From assembly GCA_029204225.1 (NCBI GenBank), contig CM055106.1:2741294-2805293 (forward strand): 64,000 bases of DNA, written 5' to 3'. Every line of letters starts with the position of its first letter. The first letter of the stretch is position 1. The notes below the pieces were generated by a model. The model ran no database searches. It was given only the letters and a program-made list of their open reading frames with translations, and was not told where the DNA came from. Of the stretch, positions 49,703 through 62,268 are shown in pieces. The stretch comes from Diphasiastrum complanatum (taxonomy: Eukaryota > Streptophyta > Lycopodiopsida > Lycopodiales > Lycopodiaceae). The position numbers and the translations under genes were made by a program.

Positions 49703-50575
49703 ATGGCAACTCTAAACGAGAGTGTTCTTAATGAGTCAAGCAAATTGGAAGGTGCCGACAACTATGCAGTTTGGAAATTCAAGCTGAAGAACATTTTGAT
49801 GGAAAAAGAGCTATGGGAGATCGTGACAGGTGAAGAGACAAGGCCAGGGATTGAAGAAGATCAGCGGGCATTTGATAGGAGAAGACGGAAAGCCCAAAAT
49901 GTCATCAACTTATCAGTTAGAGATGCAATTATTCTCTATATTACAAATTCAGAAGGACCAAAAGAAGCGTGGGATACATCGAAGGCATTGTTTGAAACAA
50001 CAAATACATCTCGAATACTATTTTTAAAGACAAAGTTGCATACATTGCGGATGGATGATGGTGCAACTATTGCCGATCACATACTGAAGATCAAAGAGAT
50101 CCGTGATCAATTAGCAGCAGTTGGAGAGTGAGTACAAGATCGTGAGATCGTGCAATTGACATTGAATAGTCTGAGTGAGTCACATCAGATGTTGGTGACG
50201 AGTATAGCCACAAGAGAAAATCTTCCAATCTGTAAAGAACTAGGTGAATTGCTTTCGCAAGAAGAGCAACGTCAAGAGAACTTGAATCATCGTAACATGA
50301 GTTATGATCAAGCTCTTGCAGTTAGAGGACGAGGTGAAAGATTTGGCCTTGGAAAGTATCAATCGAGAGGAGGGAACTCAAGCCGAGGATCATTTCAACA
50401 ATTTCATGAGCAAGTCAATGATAGTCCGAATTGAGGTAATTGGAATCAAGACCGAGGTCAAGGACGCGGCTATTCAAGACAAAATAAACCTAGAAATTGT
50501 AGGTACTGCAACAAACCTGGTCATTGGGAGCGTGAATGCTTCAAGAAACAGAAGGAGATGGAACAAACAAAAGAC
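49703..50575 (+). pseudogene. gag of outer copia, copy 2
   Basis: ATG at 49703. Better kept than copy 1: NYAVWKFKLKNILMEKELWE, LFETTNTSRILFLKTKLHTL, VQLTLNSLSESHQMLVTSI, and an intact zinc knuckle CRYCNKPGHWEREC (about 50498-50540) after an R/G-rich linker. Two in-frame TGAs (50129-50131, 50432-50434) are shared with copy 1; the context suggests former Arg codons. Confidence 0.85.
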
Positions 50576-51500
50576 AAATGGCAAGCGAGAAATTATGCTG
50601 ATCAACATCAATTTAATGACTATTATTATGAAGACAATTATACTGATCAACATCAATACGATGATGATCAATATGAAGATAACACAGGTGAGAGTTCAAA
50701 ATTGTTTATTACAGCATTAATGAAAAGTGATGAAGCCAAGGATACCTGGTACATTGATAGTGGTGCATCCAAGCACATGACTTCAAGGAAAGAGTGGTTT
50801 TCAGAACTCAAGAAAACTGACAATGGTAATAAAGTTGGACAAGCTGATGGCAAATTGCTATCTGTTAAAGGAGTTGGAGTGGTACCAGTGAAGTTAGCCA
50901 ACGGGAAGATAAAGCATATAAGCAATGTGAAATATGTACCTGGCTTAGCTATCTGTTGGGACGATGGCTGATCAACAACTCAAGGTTGAGTTTGTTACTA
51001 TTTCATCACATTCATTGATGACTATAATAGACATATCTGGATTTATTTCATAAGCAAGAAATCTGATGCTTTTTCCAAGTTTAGAGAGTTCAAGGCTCTA
51101 CTTGAAAAACAAACAGGTTGTTATATTAAGACCCTCAGATCAGTTGGTGGCGGTGAGTATTTTTCAACAAAGTTTATAAATTTTTGCAAGGATTAGGGGA
51201 TCAAGAGACAAACCACTACACCCTATTCACCACAACAGAACGGAGTTGCAGAACGGAAAAACAGATCCATTGTGGAGATGGCTAGGGCAACGCCTAAGAG
51301 CAAGGGTTTGACAAATACTTTTTGGGCAGAAGCATGCAACACAACTACTCATATCTTGAATCGGTGTCCTACGAAGTCCGTGGAGGTCAAGACACCTTAC
51401 GAAGCTTTTACTGGAAAGAAACCTAATGTTTCTCATTTACAAATATTTGGTTGTGATGCTTACGCTCATGTACGTGATGAAAAACGAAAGAACAGGAAGT
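50576..51500 (+). pseudogene. Protease and integrase remnants of outer copia, copy 2
   Basis: Protease WYIDSGASKHMTSRKEWF (about 50745-50800). The GAG-pre-integrase to first catalytic region is deleted near 50990-51020; the core remnant reads [19 protein letters not shown]. The C-terminal part has AERKNRSIVEMARATPKSKG, TFWAEACNTTTHILNRCPTK and TPYEAFTGKKPNVSH, ending DEKRKNRK then stop at 51502. Confidence 0.8.
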
Positions 51501-51502
51501 AA

Positions 51503-51823
51503 TGAGAGCTTAATTAATGAAATAAAATCAGATCTTTCCAAAGCTTTTGAAATGAGTGATCTAGGATTGATGCACTATTGTCTTGGCATTGAAGTATGGC
51601 AAGAGGAAGACATGGTCTTTCTTACACAAAGCAAATATGCACGAGATTTGCTTTATAAGTTCAATATGCAAGATTGTAAGCCTTTGAGTACACCTATGGA
51701 TGTCAAGATGAAGCTTACTGCATATGGTGAATCTGAGAAAGTGGATGCTTATTTGTATAGACAGCTGGTGGGTAGTTTGATTTATTTGACACACACACGA
51801 CCTGATATTTCTTATGATGTTGG
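51503..51823 (+). pseudogene. RT C-terminal part of outer copia, copy 2
   Basis: LINEIKSDLSKAFEMSDLGL, HYCLGIEVWQEEDMVFLTQS, and LVGSLIYLTHTRPDISYDVG up to the inner insertion. The RT N-terminus is absent as in copy 1. Confidence 0.85.
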
Positions 51824-52577
51824 TGTTGATTTCACACGTGTGTATTGTCCACAACATGTACTTTTGATCTCCTAAGGTGTGTAGATGCAACAAGATCAAG
51901 ACTAGATTGAGATTCAAGATCAATCTTAGATCCTATGGCAAGAACACACTACTACATGCATTCAATCACTTCCAACTCTCACTCACACATGTGGAAAGTA
52001 TTAAAAACTTATTCTAAGTAAAAACAAGCTACTCTCCTTGGGTAGAGAGAGAAAAACCATCATGAGCTCTCGGGTAGAGAGAGAAAGCTAGAAAATCCAA
52101 TAACACTCAAAATCCACACAATCACCAAATCATTAGATCCAAAATGAGGAGTACAATGATACTAGTAGATCCACTAGCTACCACTATGCTTAACTATGAT
52201 TGGACCACACTTTGTCACCTCTTAATCCTATTGGACTATTGATCCATGCACCTCTTGATTCTATTGGACTATATTCAAGCACATCTCAAGTTCCTATTGG
52301 ACCTCACATGATTCCACCTCTAAATCCTATTGGACCTCTTAGAATTCATCAAACAAAGGCATTACACTTGTCTACACTCTAATTGGCACGAGTTTAGCCT
52401 CTTACTCTATTTTGGCTCAATAGTGGCATTACAAGTGGAAATGCATGATTTGCCATCTATGCCAAATTTGTTCCTATCAACATCCTACACCTAGATGCTT
52501 GATGTAAAAAACATAAGACCCCTATATCTAACATAGATAATCTTTCTCAATTCTTCACACTCCTCCTAAAAAATTAT

Positions 52578-54720
52578 CTATGAAGATTTAGGCATTGATC
52601 TTGATATAACTCCAAGATTAGATCTATGCTTGATGAAAGCACTTTTGCTCAAAGGCTTGGTGAGTAGATCGGCAATACAAGAGGACGAGTTGACATGCTC
52701 CAAATAGATTTCTCCTCCAATAAGCTTTTCTCTCACAAAATGGTGTGCCACTTCTATGTGCTTTCTTCTTGCATGAAATATGGGATTATTGGCAAGAGCT
52801 TGGGCGGAGATGTTATCACACTTGATCATTGGTAGATCATCTTCCTTTATGCACTTTAGCTCCATTAATAACCTCTTGATCCAAAGCACCTCTTTGGTAG
52901 TTGCACTGAGTGCTTTGTACTTGGCCTCACATGAAGAGAGAGATATAGTATCTTGCTTTTTGGAAAGCCAAGATATGAGATTGCCTCCAAGAAAGATAGT
53001 GTATGCACTAATAGACTTTCGATCCATCTTGTCACTTGCAAAGTCTGAATCCGAGTAGCCAACAATGGATAGATCTTCACTTTTATAAAGTAGACCATAA
53101 TCACAAGATGAAGATACATATCTTAGAATCCTCTTGGCCATCTTCCAATGATGGATCTTAGGATCTTGCATAAATTGACTCAATTTGTGCACACAAAAAC
53201 TTAGATCGGGCCTAGTAATGGTAAGCCAAATCAAGGAGCCTACAAGACTCCTAAAAGGTGTGATGTCCTCAAAGGATCTTTCATCACCTTTATTAGGATC
53301 TTTTACAATTTGCTCCATTGGAATATCTATGCTCTTACAATCTTCCATATGGGAATTTTTTCAGCATAGAGTGAGCATATCTAGATTGGCATATAAAGAC
53401 ATGATTTTCATAAAAATCAATTTTTAGGCCTAGGATGTAATGTATCTCTCCTAGATCTTGCATTTTAAACTCACGTCCAAGTGCTAGCTTAGTTTCATCA
53501 ACTAGCTTGATACAACTTCCACAAAGAATAATGTCATCAACATAAATTAGAAGAATGACAATATTGCTATCAACAAACTTTAGATACATGGAAGGATCAT
53601 AGTCACTAAGAGTAAATCCTAGTGAGATAAGAAAAGAATTAAGTCTTGAATACCATGATCTTGTTGCTTCCTTGAGTCCATAAAGACTTTTGAAGAGCAA
53701 GCACACTTTGGACTCATCCTTGATAAATCCTTGAGGTTGGATCTCCTCCTCAAGATAACCATTTAGAAAAGCATTGGATACATCTAAATGGAACACCTTC
53801 CACTTAAAGAAACAAACAAGAGAAATAAGAATTCTTATTGTCACCATCTTTGCAACGGGCGCAAAGGTCTCCTCATAATCAAGGCCATGGATTTGAGCAA
53901 ATCCTTTGGCACATAATCTTGCTTTATACTTGTTGATGGTGTCATCATGATTGAACTTGATCCAAAATACCCACTTGCAACCAATCACATGCTTGTTGTA
54001 TGGAGGATCCACAAGCTCCCAAGTATTGTTGGTGATCAATGCATCATACTCTTGCTTCATGGCATCATACCACTCCTTTGTATTGAGTGCCTCTTGTACA
54101 TTCTTTGGCTTTTCTTGAGAGACATAAAAAACATAATTAGTGGAATCAAGATATACTTGTTTGCCTTTGTCAACATATGAGAGCCTCTTAGGCTCGGATC
54201 TATCTCTCATGGATCTTCTTGGTGAGAAAATCCGAGGAGAGTCTTCTTCAAATCTCGACCCCATCACATCATGATTGTCTTCAAAATCAATAATTGGTGA
54301 TGCATCCATAGACTTCTTGATCTCGGCCTCTTCAAAAGATGAGTGTCGATCTTCATGAAAGACAACATCTTTACTTTCAATAACTTGAGAAGTAGCAAGT
54401 ATAAAGACTCTATAGGCCTTCTTGGTGGATGAGTATCCAACCATGATCCCTTTGCATGCACTAGGATCTTCTTTCTTCCTTGTTTCCAAGGGAATATGGG
54501 CAAAGCATATGCATCCAAAAACTCTAAGGTGATCAACCTTAGGCTTCTTCAAATATAAGATCTCATATGGTGACTTTCCTCCAAGAGCTATATGTGGGAG
54601 CCTATTGCAAAGATAATTTGCACAATTAATGGCTTCTCCCCAAAAATCTTTGGGCAAAGATGCCTCAATTCTCATAGATTTTCCACATTCACATAGAGAT
54701 CTATTCTTTCTCTCGGCCAC
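52578..54720 (-). pseudogene. pol of inner copia, copy 2: integrase C-terminus, RT, RNase H
   Basis: A 461-codon open stretch (54720-53335) covers the integrase end (MAERKNRSLCECGKSMRIEA, FWGEAINCANYLCNRLPHIA, GCICFAHIP) and RT (NNTWELVDPPYNKHVIGCKW, LDVSNAFLNGYLEEEI, LYGLKEATRSWYSRLNSFL, YVDDIILCG). A short in-frame loss after LEEEI removes about 4 residues (YMEQ in copy 1). After a frameshift near 53340 the RNase H follows (VGYSDSDFASDKMDRKSISA, LSSCEAKYKALSATTKEVLW, IKCDNISAQALANNPIFHAR, SCIADLLTKPLSK), ending at 52578. Nearly intact. Confidence 0.92.
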
Positions 54721-55604
54721 TCCATTTTGTGATGGAGAGTAGGCACAAGAGAAATCTCTTTTGATGCCTTCATGCTTACAAAAATCTTGAAATCTATTTG
54801 AGATATATTCACCACCTCCATCACTCTAAGAGATTTAATCTTGAATGAGAATTGCTTCTCTACATAAGCTTTGAAAATAAGGAAATGATCAAACACCATA
54901 TATTTAGAAGCAAGAAGATATATCCAAGTGAATCTTGTGAAATCATCAATGAAAGTAACAAAACAAGTGGCTCCTCCCTTGCTTGTAGTTGATGAGAAAT
55001 GCACATCCGAGTGGATTAACTCCAAAGGATGCTTGCTTTTGATAGAAGATCTTGTAAATGGATTTTTGTGAGATTTAGCAATAGCACAAGCCTCACAAGG
55101 CTTGACCTTCTTGGAGAATGACTTTGGCAAGCCAATAGCTTTGGCTTCTTTGATCATAGAGAGCATGGATTTGTAGTTGGGATGTCCGAACCTCCTATGC
55201 CATAATTCCTCCATAGAGAGATTGTTCACAAGAGCAACATTACAAGCATTCACATACTCATTTGGATCTAGTTTATAGATGCCTCCAAATCTAGATCCCA
55301 ATGCAAGTATCTCATCATTCTTCTTGATAGTGCAAGTATCAACATTGAATTTTACATCAAGGCCATTATCAAGCAATTGGCCAACACTAATAAGATTCTT
55401 AGTAAGCTTAGGTACATAAAGAACTTTAGAGAGAGAAACAACTTTAGAGGATGCAAGCTTTAAAGGAATGTTCCCTATGCCTTCAATAGGACATTCAAAA
55501 TCATTTGCAGTGTATATTGATTTCTTGACTCTACCATAAGGTGCAATAGAAGAGAAAGAGTCCTTGGAGCTACACATATGTAAAGAGGCTCCACTATCAA
55601 TATA
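54721..55604 (-). pseudogene. Protease and integrase N-terminus/core of inner copia, copy 2
   Basis: Protease motif YIDSGASLHMCSSKD at about 55595-55560, just after an in-frame TAG. KVLYVPKLTKNLISVGQLL follows, then GAG-pre-integrase LWHRRFGHPNYKSMLSMIKE with the integrase H-H-C-C (CEACAIAKSHKNPF). The core has LELIHSDVHF and FVTFIDDFTRFTWIYLLASK (catalytic Asp residues). A frameshift near 54830 separates it from the C-terminal part. Confidence 0.9.
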
Positions 55605-56555
55605 CTATAGGTCGTCCTTCTTGAAAAGAGTAGATGAGAAACTAGAGACCATAAGAGATCCCTCTCCATCACTTGCAATAGTGTCTTCCTTCTCATTGGT
55701 GATGTTGGCTTGCTTGAGTTGCTTCTTCTTCTTGAAGCAATTGGTGGCATAATGACCTTTCTTGCCACAATAAAAGCACTTGATCTTCTTCTTCTTGAGC
55801 TTGGATGATGAAGCATTAGAGGAATCATTTTCCTCCTCATCTTTGTTTTTGGATTTGACTTTGTCCTTGCTTGAGGATTGTTGATGTTGGTTCTTGCTCC
55901 TCCCTTTGTGCTTATCCTTGGCAAATAGAGCTTTGCCATCATTATGAGTGAGAGAGAGCTTGTCCATCCTCAAGAGCTTGTACTCTTGTCTTGATTCTTC
56001 TGAAATTAGCACACTTTGGAGAGCATCCAAACTTGGTAGCTTCTCCTTGATGGCATAGGATTGGACAAGGTTATCAAATTCACTTCTCAAGCCATTGAGA
56101 ATGACTTGAACTAGCTCATTTTGATTGATGGAATTACCAATACAAGCAAGTTCTCTATGAATATACTTTACTCTCAAAACATAACTAGATGCACTCTCAT
56201 CACTCTTTTGGCTACTTTGAAAGATTCAATTCCTAAGAGTGAGAAGCATAGAGGTATTCTTAGCCTCATAGATAGTCTTGAGACAATCCCAATCTTCTTT
56301 GGCTATTGTACAATTACCTATCTCCCTCAATTTCTCATTAGAGACATTCATCTTAATGTAGTGGAGAGCCATCCTAGCTCTCTTTTTGTATTTTTGAACC
56401 TCTTGAAGAACTTGTGGTTCTTCTTCAAGGCCAAGAACTATGTCCATCACATCTTGAAGGATCAAGATGGACTCCATCCTCATTTCTCAAATTGAATAGT
56501 TTGAAGTGGTTAATCTTTCACTTGGTTCCAACAAGGATGAACCCATTGAAGACAT
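55605..56555 (-). pseudogene. gag of inner copia, copy 2
   Basis: ATG complement at 56553-56555. UBN2-type core: RMESILILQDVMDIVLGLEE, KYKKRARMALHYIKMNVSNE, LACIGNSINQNELVQVILNG, then a K/S-rich linker and zinc knuckle CFYCGKKGHYATNC. Stops: TGA in place of Trp near codon 25 (shared with copy 1), and TGA near 56226 where copy 1 still has CGA. Confidence 0.88.
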
Positions 56556-57188
56556 TTGAAGTAAAGAAAACTCAAATGACGAACAATAAATGTTGCTACA
56601 CACTCTCAATAGGATCCAATAATAGAGTACTATCTCCTCCTATGAAAGATCATGCAACTATTTGTGAATTGATTCTCACTAGCTACACAAATCTCTCTAA
56701 AACAAGATCTATTTCACATCAAATGATGGAGTATAGGCAAAGTTAGGATCAAACACTCTTAGCACGTGTGAAGTAGACTAAGAAACCAAATTTGACTCAA
56801 ATACAATGATATTGCATGAAACAAAATGGCTAAGATATCAAAATAGTGCCTAGATCACATGTAGATGAGATTGGTAAGCATACAACTGTGATTTTGGATC
56901 AACCAAGCAATCTCTTGATCTCAAAACATTTCTCGGTGCCCTACCTAACCCTCTTCAAAAGCTTATAACTTCTAATTGGCTCAACCAAATGGAATAAAAT
57001 TGATTGCATTAGAAACTAGACAAAAATAGCTTCAAAACAAGCTATCAAGCAAGATAAATGGATCAAGCATGAGAGAGAACTGAGCACCTGATTCTGTACA
57101 GTACCAGGTCAGACCCAATCAATGTACTTTTGATCTCTTTTGATTCAAAATTGAACAAGATAACAATCTTTGGTAGGCTATCATACCA
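56556..57188 (-). other. Leader of inner copia, copy 2
   Basis: Non-coding leader from PBS (57176-57188) to gag, collinear with 18054-18724. Nothing else seen. Confidence 0.6.
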
Positions 57189-57927
57189 TGTTGATTTCAC
57201 ACATGTGGATTGTCCACAACATGTACTTGTGATCTCCTAAGGTGAGTAGATGCACCAAGATCAAGACTAGATTGAGATTCAAGATCAATCTTAGATCCTA
57301 TGGCAAAAACACTACTACATGCATTCAATCACTTCCAACTCTCAGTCACACATGTGGGGAGTATTAAAAAATTATTCTAAGTAAAAACAAGCTGCTCTCC
57401 TCGGGTATTGAGAGAAAAACCATCATGAGCTCTCGGGTAGAGAGAGAAAGCTAGAAATCGAATTACACTCAAAATCCACACAATCACCAAATCAATTAGA
57501 TCCAAAATGAGGAGTACAATGATACTAGTAGATCCACGAGCTACCACTATGCTTAACTATGATTGGACCACACTTTGTCACCTCTTAATCCTATTGGACC
57601 AATGGTCCATGCACCTCTTAATTCTATTGGACTATATTCAAGCACACCTCAAATTCCTATTGGACCTCACATGGTTCCACCTCTAAATCCTATTGGACCT
57701 CTTAGAATTCATCAAACAAAAGCATTACACTTGTCTACACTCTAATTGGCACGAGTTTAGCCTCTTACTCTATTTTGGCTCAATAGTGGCATTACAAGTG
57801 GAAATGCATAATTTGTCATCTATGCCAAATTTGTTCCTATCAACATCCTACACCTAGATGCTTGATGTAAAAAACATAAGACTCCTATATCTAACATAGA
57901 TTATCTTTTTCAATTATTCACAGTTGG

Positions 57928-58510
57928 TGTTGTTAGTCAATTTATGCAAGATCCTAGTCAAGCACACTGGAAGTCTGCTAAACGTATTTTCAGATACATT
58001 CGAGGGACATTGAATTTTGGTTTGAAGTATGATCAGTCTGAAACGCCAATGTTGGTAGGTTATACAGATGCCGATTGGGCAGGTAATATTGATGATAGAA
58101 GATCTACAAGTGGTCATACATTCAGTTATGGTACAGCTGCAATTTCATGGAGCAGCAAAAAGCACCCTAAAGTAGCCTTATCATCGACCGAAGCTGAATA
58201 TTGAGCACTCAGCAATGCTACACAAGAAGCGGTATGGTTACGAAGATTGCTTGTGGATTTAGGTCAACCACAGGTGGATGCGACTACTATATCTTGCGAT
58301 AATCAAAGTTGCATTCACCTTGCCAAAAATCCAGTTTACATGCTTGAACCAAGCACATCGAAATACACTACCATTTTGTTCGAGAGAAAATTCTTGATGT
58401 AGCCATTAATCTTGTTTTTTGTAAATCTGAAGATCAAAAGACAGATATTTTTACGGTCATTAGGTAGATGTAAATTTGAGAGGTTTCATACTCTATTAGG
58501 GATAGAAAAA
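57928..58510 (+). pseudogene. RT end and RNase H of outer copia, copy 2
   Basis: VVSQFMQDPSQAHWKSAKRI, VGYTDADWAGNIDDRRSTSG, AISWSSKKHPKVALSSTEAE, then TGA at about 58202 (copy 1 has AGA), and a 1-base loss near 58336. The last part keeps the shared TGA before TKHIEIHYHF. Confidence 0.88.
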
Positions 58511-60052
58511 TGTAATTTTATCATTGAGGGAGAGTGTTAGAAATCAATGATAAACTTCATTGTTACTGTTTATGATGCACATTAATGTTGATAGCTGTGA
58601 CCAGCTGTCAATAGCCGTAGGCTAGTCTATTAGTCTACTCGTAGGTTTTCTCTCTCTATCAAGGTTAAGACTTTATTTGTACATTTTACATTCTGTATGA
58701 GTTAGTGTGATAAAGTGACAGTTTACGATGCACATTAATGTTGACAGTTGTGACCAGCTGTCAATAGCCGTAGGCTAGTCTATTAGTCTACTCGTAGGTT
58801 TTTTCTCTCTATCAGGGTTCAGGGTTTATTTGTACATTTTACATTCTGTATGAGTTAGTGTGATAGAGTGACAGTACGTGTTCTTCTTCCACCTTCTTGT
58901 GGTGATTGCTTATGGTGAATGCTTGATGTTGCATATCTAATTCTTGACAAGCCCTAGGGTGCCACCACACCACGGCGGAAGGCCCAAGGGCCATGGGCCT
59001 TCTAGTCATAATCACAAAGTATTAGTTGTCTTTCACGAATTCCAATTAGCATATGTGTGTTAGTTGTCGGATGCAAATTCGACTGAGAATCTATGTGTAT
59101 AAAGCTTTAAAGTTGCACTTTGTAACTTGACAGCATAGGGACACTCTTCGAAACAATCATTAGAAATTTTGTCTATTTGGTGGACTCCAAGTTGTCATAT
59201 CAAACTTTATTTTAAAGCTACAATGAAATCAATTTGCAAGCCTTTTGCCAGCAATCACTAGTGCCAACCATACAATTTAGAATAAGTTCCCATACGTTCA
59301 TTCCAATGAGTGGGCCGACTCAAATGGGTCTATAATTCCTTTTCATTTGATGCTATATTGCGACATGATGGAATCAACTATTGTTCAAGAAAAATGCCAA
59401 GGATCCCTTTTGATTTGACACTAATTGCAATATGATGGAATCTGCAATTCAACAATTTTTATTGACAACAGGGGCCAATATACATATTGTTGAAGTGCAG
59501 ATTCCATCATATTGCAATTAGTGTCAAATCAAAAGGGTTCCTTGGCATTTTTCTTGAACAATACCTGATTCCATCATGTTGCAACATAGCATCAATTGAA
59601 AAGGAATCATAGACCCATTTGAGTGGGCCCACTCATTGGATGAAAGTACGGGAACTTATTTTAAATTGTATGGTAAGGCACTAGCGATTGTTGGCAAAAG
59701 GCTTGCAAATTGATTTCATTGTAGCTTTAAAATAAAGTCTGATATGACAATTTGGAGTCCACCAAATAGACAAAATTTCTAATGAATGTTTTGAAGAGTG
59801 TCCCTATGTTGTCAAGTTACAAAGTGCAACTTCAAAGCTTTATACACATAGATACTCACTCAAATTTGCATCCGACAAGTAACACACATATGCTAACTGA
59901 AATTTGTGAATGACAACTAATACTTTGCGATTATGACTAGAAGGCCCATGGCCCTTGGGCCTTCCGCCCTAGTGTCGTGGCGCCCTTGGGCTTTTGTCCT
60001 CGTCAGCCAACTCCCAAAGCAAAATGCCCTTGGGCAGGCCTTCCGCCCCCTG

Positions 60053-60470
60053 TATTTACATGCTTAGTTTTTTTGTGTCAAGCAAATTTGAAAACATAAT
60101 TCTTTGTGAGAATTCCCACCACAACTCTCATGTAGCCAACCAAAATTAACAAATAGCACATGAATTTGCATGCGGACGTACAACACATGAATGCCATGTA
60201 GACAACCACATGGCTAGCACAACTCTCATGCGGATAGCCAATAAAACATTGACACGACACATGAGAATTTTGGCTGAATGTGTGCGGACAAACCCCATGG
60301 CACATGCACATTTTGGCAAAATTAGCATGGTTCCCCTTACTTGGGCCCTATCGTCACGCTAACTCACTCAAGCAAGGGCTGAAGGTTCTTGATTGAGGAA
60401 GGTTCAGTCCTTTCCAAAAATGGCCCTAAGACCTTGAATAGAATGGAATCAAACTTCGCATAGGGTGAGG
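60053..60470 (-). repeat. Repeat T and part of P450 5' flank (copy 2)
   Basis: Collinear with 21594-22011 and cut at the same base by the gypsy integrase piece. Confidence 0.6.
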
Positions 60471-60780
60471 CCCAGTCCTGATAAAAATTGGGAAAGCATA
60501 TCTATGGATTTTGTAGTTGGACTTCCAATGATCCAATGACAAAATGATTCAATTTGGGTTGTAGTGGATCGGTTAACTAAGTTAGCTGCATTAATACGAG
60601 TCAAGTCAACTATCTCGGCTTCTGAATTAGCCCAGATCTTTGTTAAAAGATTATTTTGGTTGTATGGTCTGCCAAGTGACATAGTTAATGATAGAGATCC
60701 TAAGTTTACTAGTCACTTTTGGTTAGCAATATTCCATAAACTGGAAACTTCTTTGAGTTCACGGGAGTAACATATATCCA
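60471..60780 (+). pseudogene. Ty3/gypsy integrase core fragment, copy 2
   Basis: SMDFVVGLPM, TGA, WVVVDRLTKLAALIRVKSTI, FVKRLFWLYGLPSDIVNDRD, PKFTSHFWLAIFHK. The second catalytic region reads NDRD where copy 1 has SDRD. Same endpoints as copy 1. Confidence 0.85.
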
Positions 60781-60898
60781 AGACTAGGAATATTTGGCAT
60801 TCAATTCCTGGAGTTTTATGAGAGTCCAAGTGAATGGGTAACCAAAAAGCCATGATGATTAAGTTGACATCAAGAAGCTATAAAACCATGTAATATAA

Positions 60899-61841
60899 GC
60901 TTTTTTCAAATCAACAAACATTATACAACTTTGACATAAAAAAATGTCAAAGAGAGCATAATGATCACTAAAATAATTGATGTTATAATTCTAGAAGTGT
61001 TCAAATGTTAACTGAAAAATACCTAGTATGGAGTCATTTTGTGTAGATTACATGTATTCAAATGAAAAATACTTGTTATATTGGACGCTATGTGGTGATG
61101 ATCATTGCCTCACAATATTCTATGTATAATGCATGATTTTGTGGATACTACTCATAACACAAACTATGATCCATGAGAGTGAGGATTTTCTTGTTACATA
61201 TGATTACTTTTCATGAAATACAAATGCCAAATATCGTCTACTATTGGTATTTTTGATATATAATTCTAATTAAGAAATGTACTTTTTGTCTATATGTAAG
61301 ACAACCTAGTTATAAGACCCCCATACATGTGTTTTAGGTGATAGATTCCATTTTCACAGAAAATCACCATGAACATGCATGTAAAAAATTGAAGATTACA
61401 TATCAAAATATATGCAAGAGCTATTTTAAACAAATATTTTGGGACGATGAAGCCCTCTTAAAAGAGTCATGAGATGCTTAATTTTGAAATCTTAATATCA
61501 AGTCCACTTGGTCTTTGAGTGGGCCAACGTTGGGTCCTTGTACTTTCAAAGATTTCCCAACTACAAATCCCACATAAAATAAAATATCAATGCTTGATAC
61601 ATTTGAGATGTCCCAACAAAATCATGAGAACATCACATTTTGCTAAGCTCAAAGCTTATTGCTGTTTTTAGCGTACATCTAGCAATATCCAACGATTGAA
61701 GAAATATAATATCAAGAGATTTCATATTGGACCTTAAATCTCCAAACATGCTTAGCCTAGGTGCATTTCTAGAATTCTAATCAACCAAGTAGAATTGTTT
61801 AGATACAATACAAATTTTAAAAAAATAAGATGTATTATTAC
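60899..61841 (-). repeat. Downstream region of P450 copy D
   Basis: Collinear with 22438-23371. It includes a ~16-base word (tattggaccttaaat) that is missing near 23266 in copy 1. No terminal exon recognised. Confidence 0.6.
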
Positions 61842-62223
61842 CTATAGGTTCTCACAAGGTAGTGTATGAATATCATGATTTCAAGCTTGACTAGAAGTCT
61901 TCTTACACATGTATGATTGCCAAGCCCAAATGGCATGTATGCTCCGTTATCCTGTGATACCTGGCCCAATAGAGCATATTACACAACACATACAGTGTTC
62001 ATGAGCACATAGTTATCGAGAGATTTAGATTGTACAAATAAAATATTGGTGAAAGTAGCTTTATTCATATTTTCTCACAAAGAAAGAAGATCATTTTAAA
62101 ACATGGACACACATGTGCATTTTCCAATTACCTCAAATCTGGAGGGATCAAACTTTAGAGGATTCTTATAATTTTTCGGACTCAAATGAAGTGAGACGAA
62201 TGAGATGTATGCCTTCCATCCTT

Positions 62224-62268
<45 letters not shown>

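Larger units (their letters stand above)
51824..57922 (-). mobile_element. Inner Ty1/copia element, copy 2 (near full length)
   Basis: About 6.1 kb. 3' LTR 51824-52559, 5' LTR 57189-57922, TSD GTTGG at 51819-51823 and 57923-57927. PBS complement 57176-57188 (TGGTATGATAGCC on the minus strand, degraded). Polypurine AGGAGGAG next to the 3' LTR. It carries gag, protease, integrase, RT and RNase H in the usual copia order, with several stops. It is the reference for the deletion in copy 1. Confidence 0.9.
48424..58949 (+). mobile_element. Outer Ty1/copia LTR retrotransposon, copy 2
   Basis: LTRs 48424-48838 and 58535-58949 (415 bp each); TSD AGCAC (48419-48423) and AGCCC (58950-58954), one mutation apart; PBS at 48839-48850; polypurine tract just before the 3' LTR. 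The coding region is deleted as in copy 1 and split by the inner copia at 51824-57922. Confidence 0.9.
48360..60052. mobile_element. Foldback element copy 2, split by nested copia
   Basis: Ends CAGGGGGCGA at 48360 and CCGCCCCCTG at 60052. Left arm 48360-48423 plus 58955-59457, loop about 29 bp, right arm from about 59487. Same structure and same copia insertion point as copy 1. Confidence 0.8.
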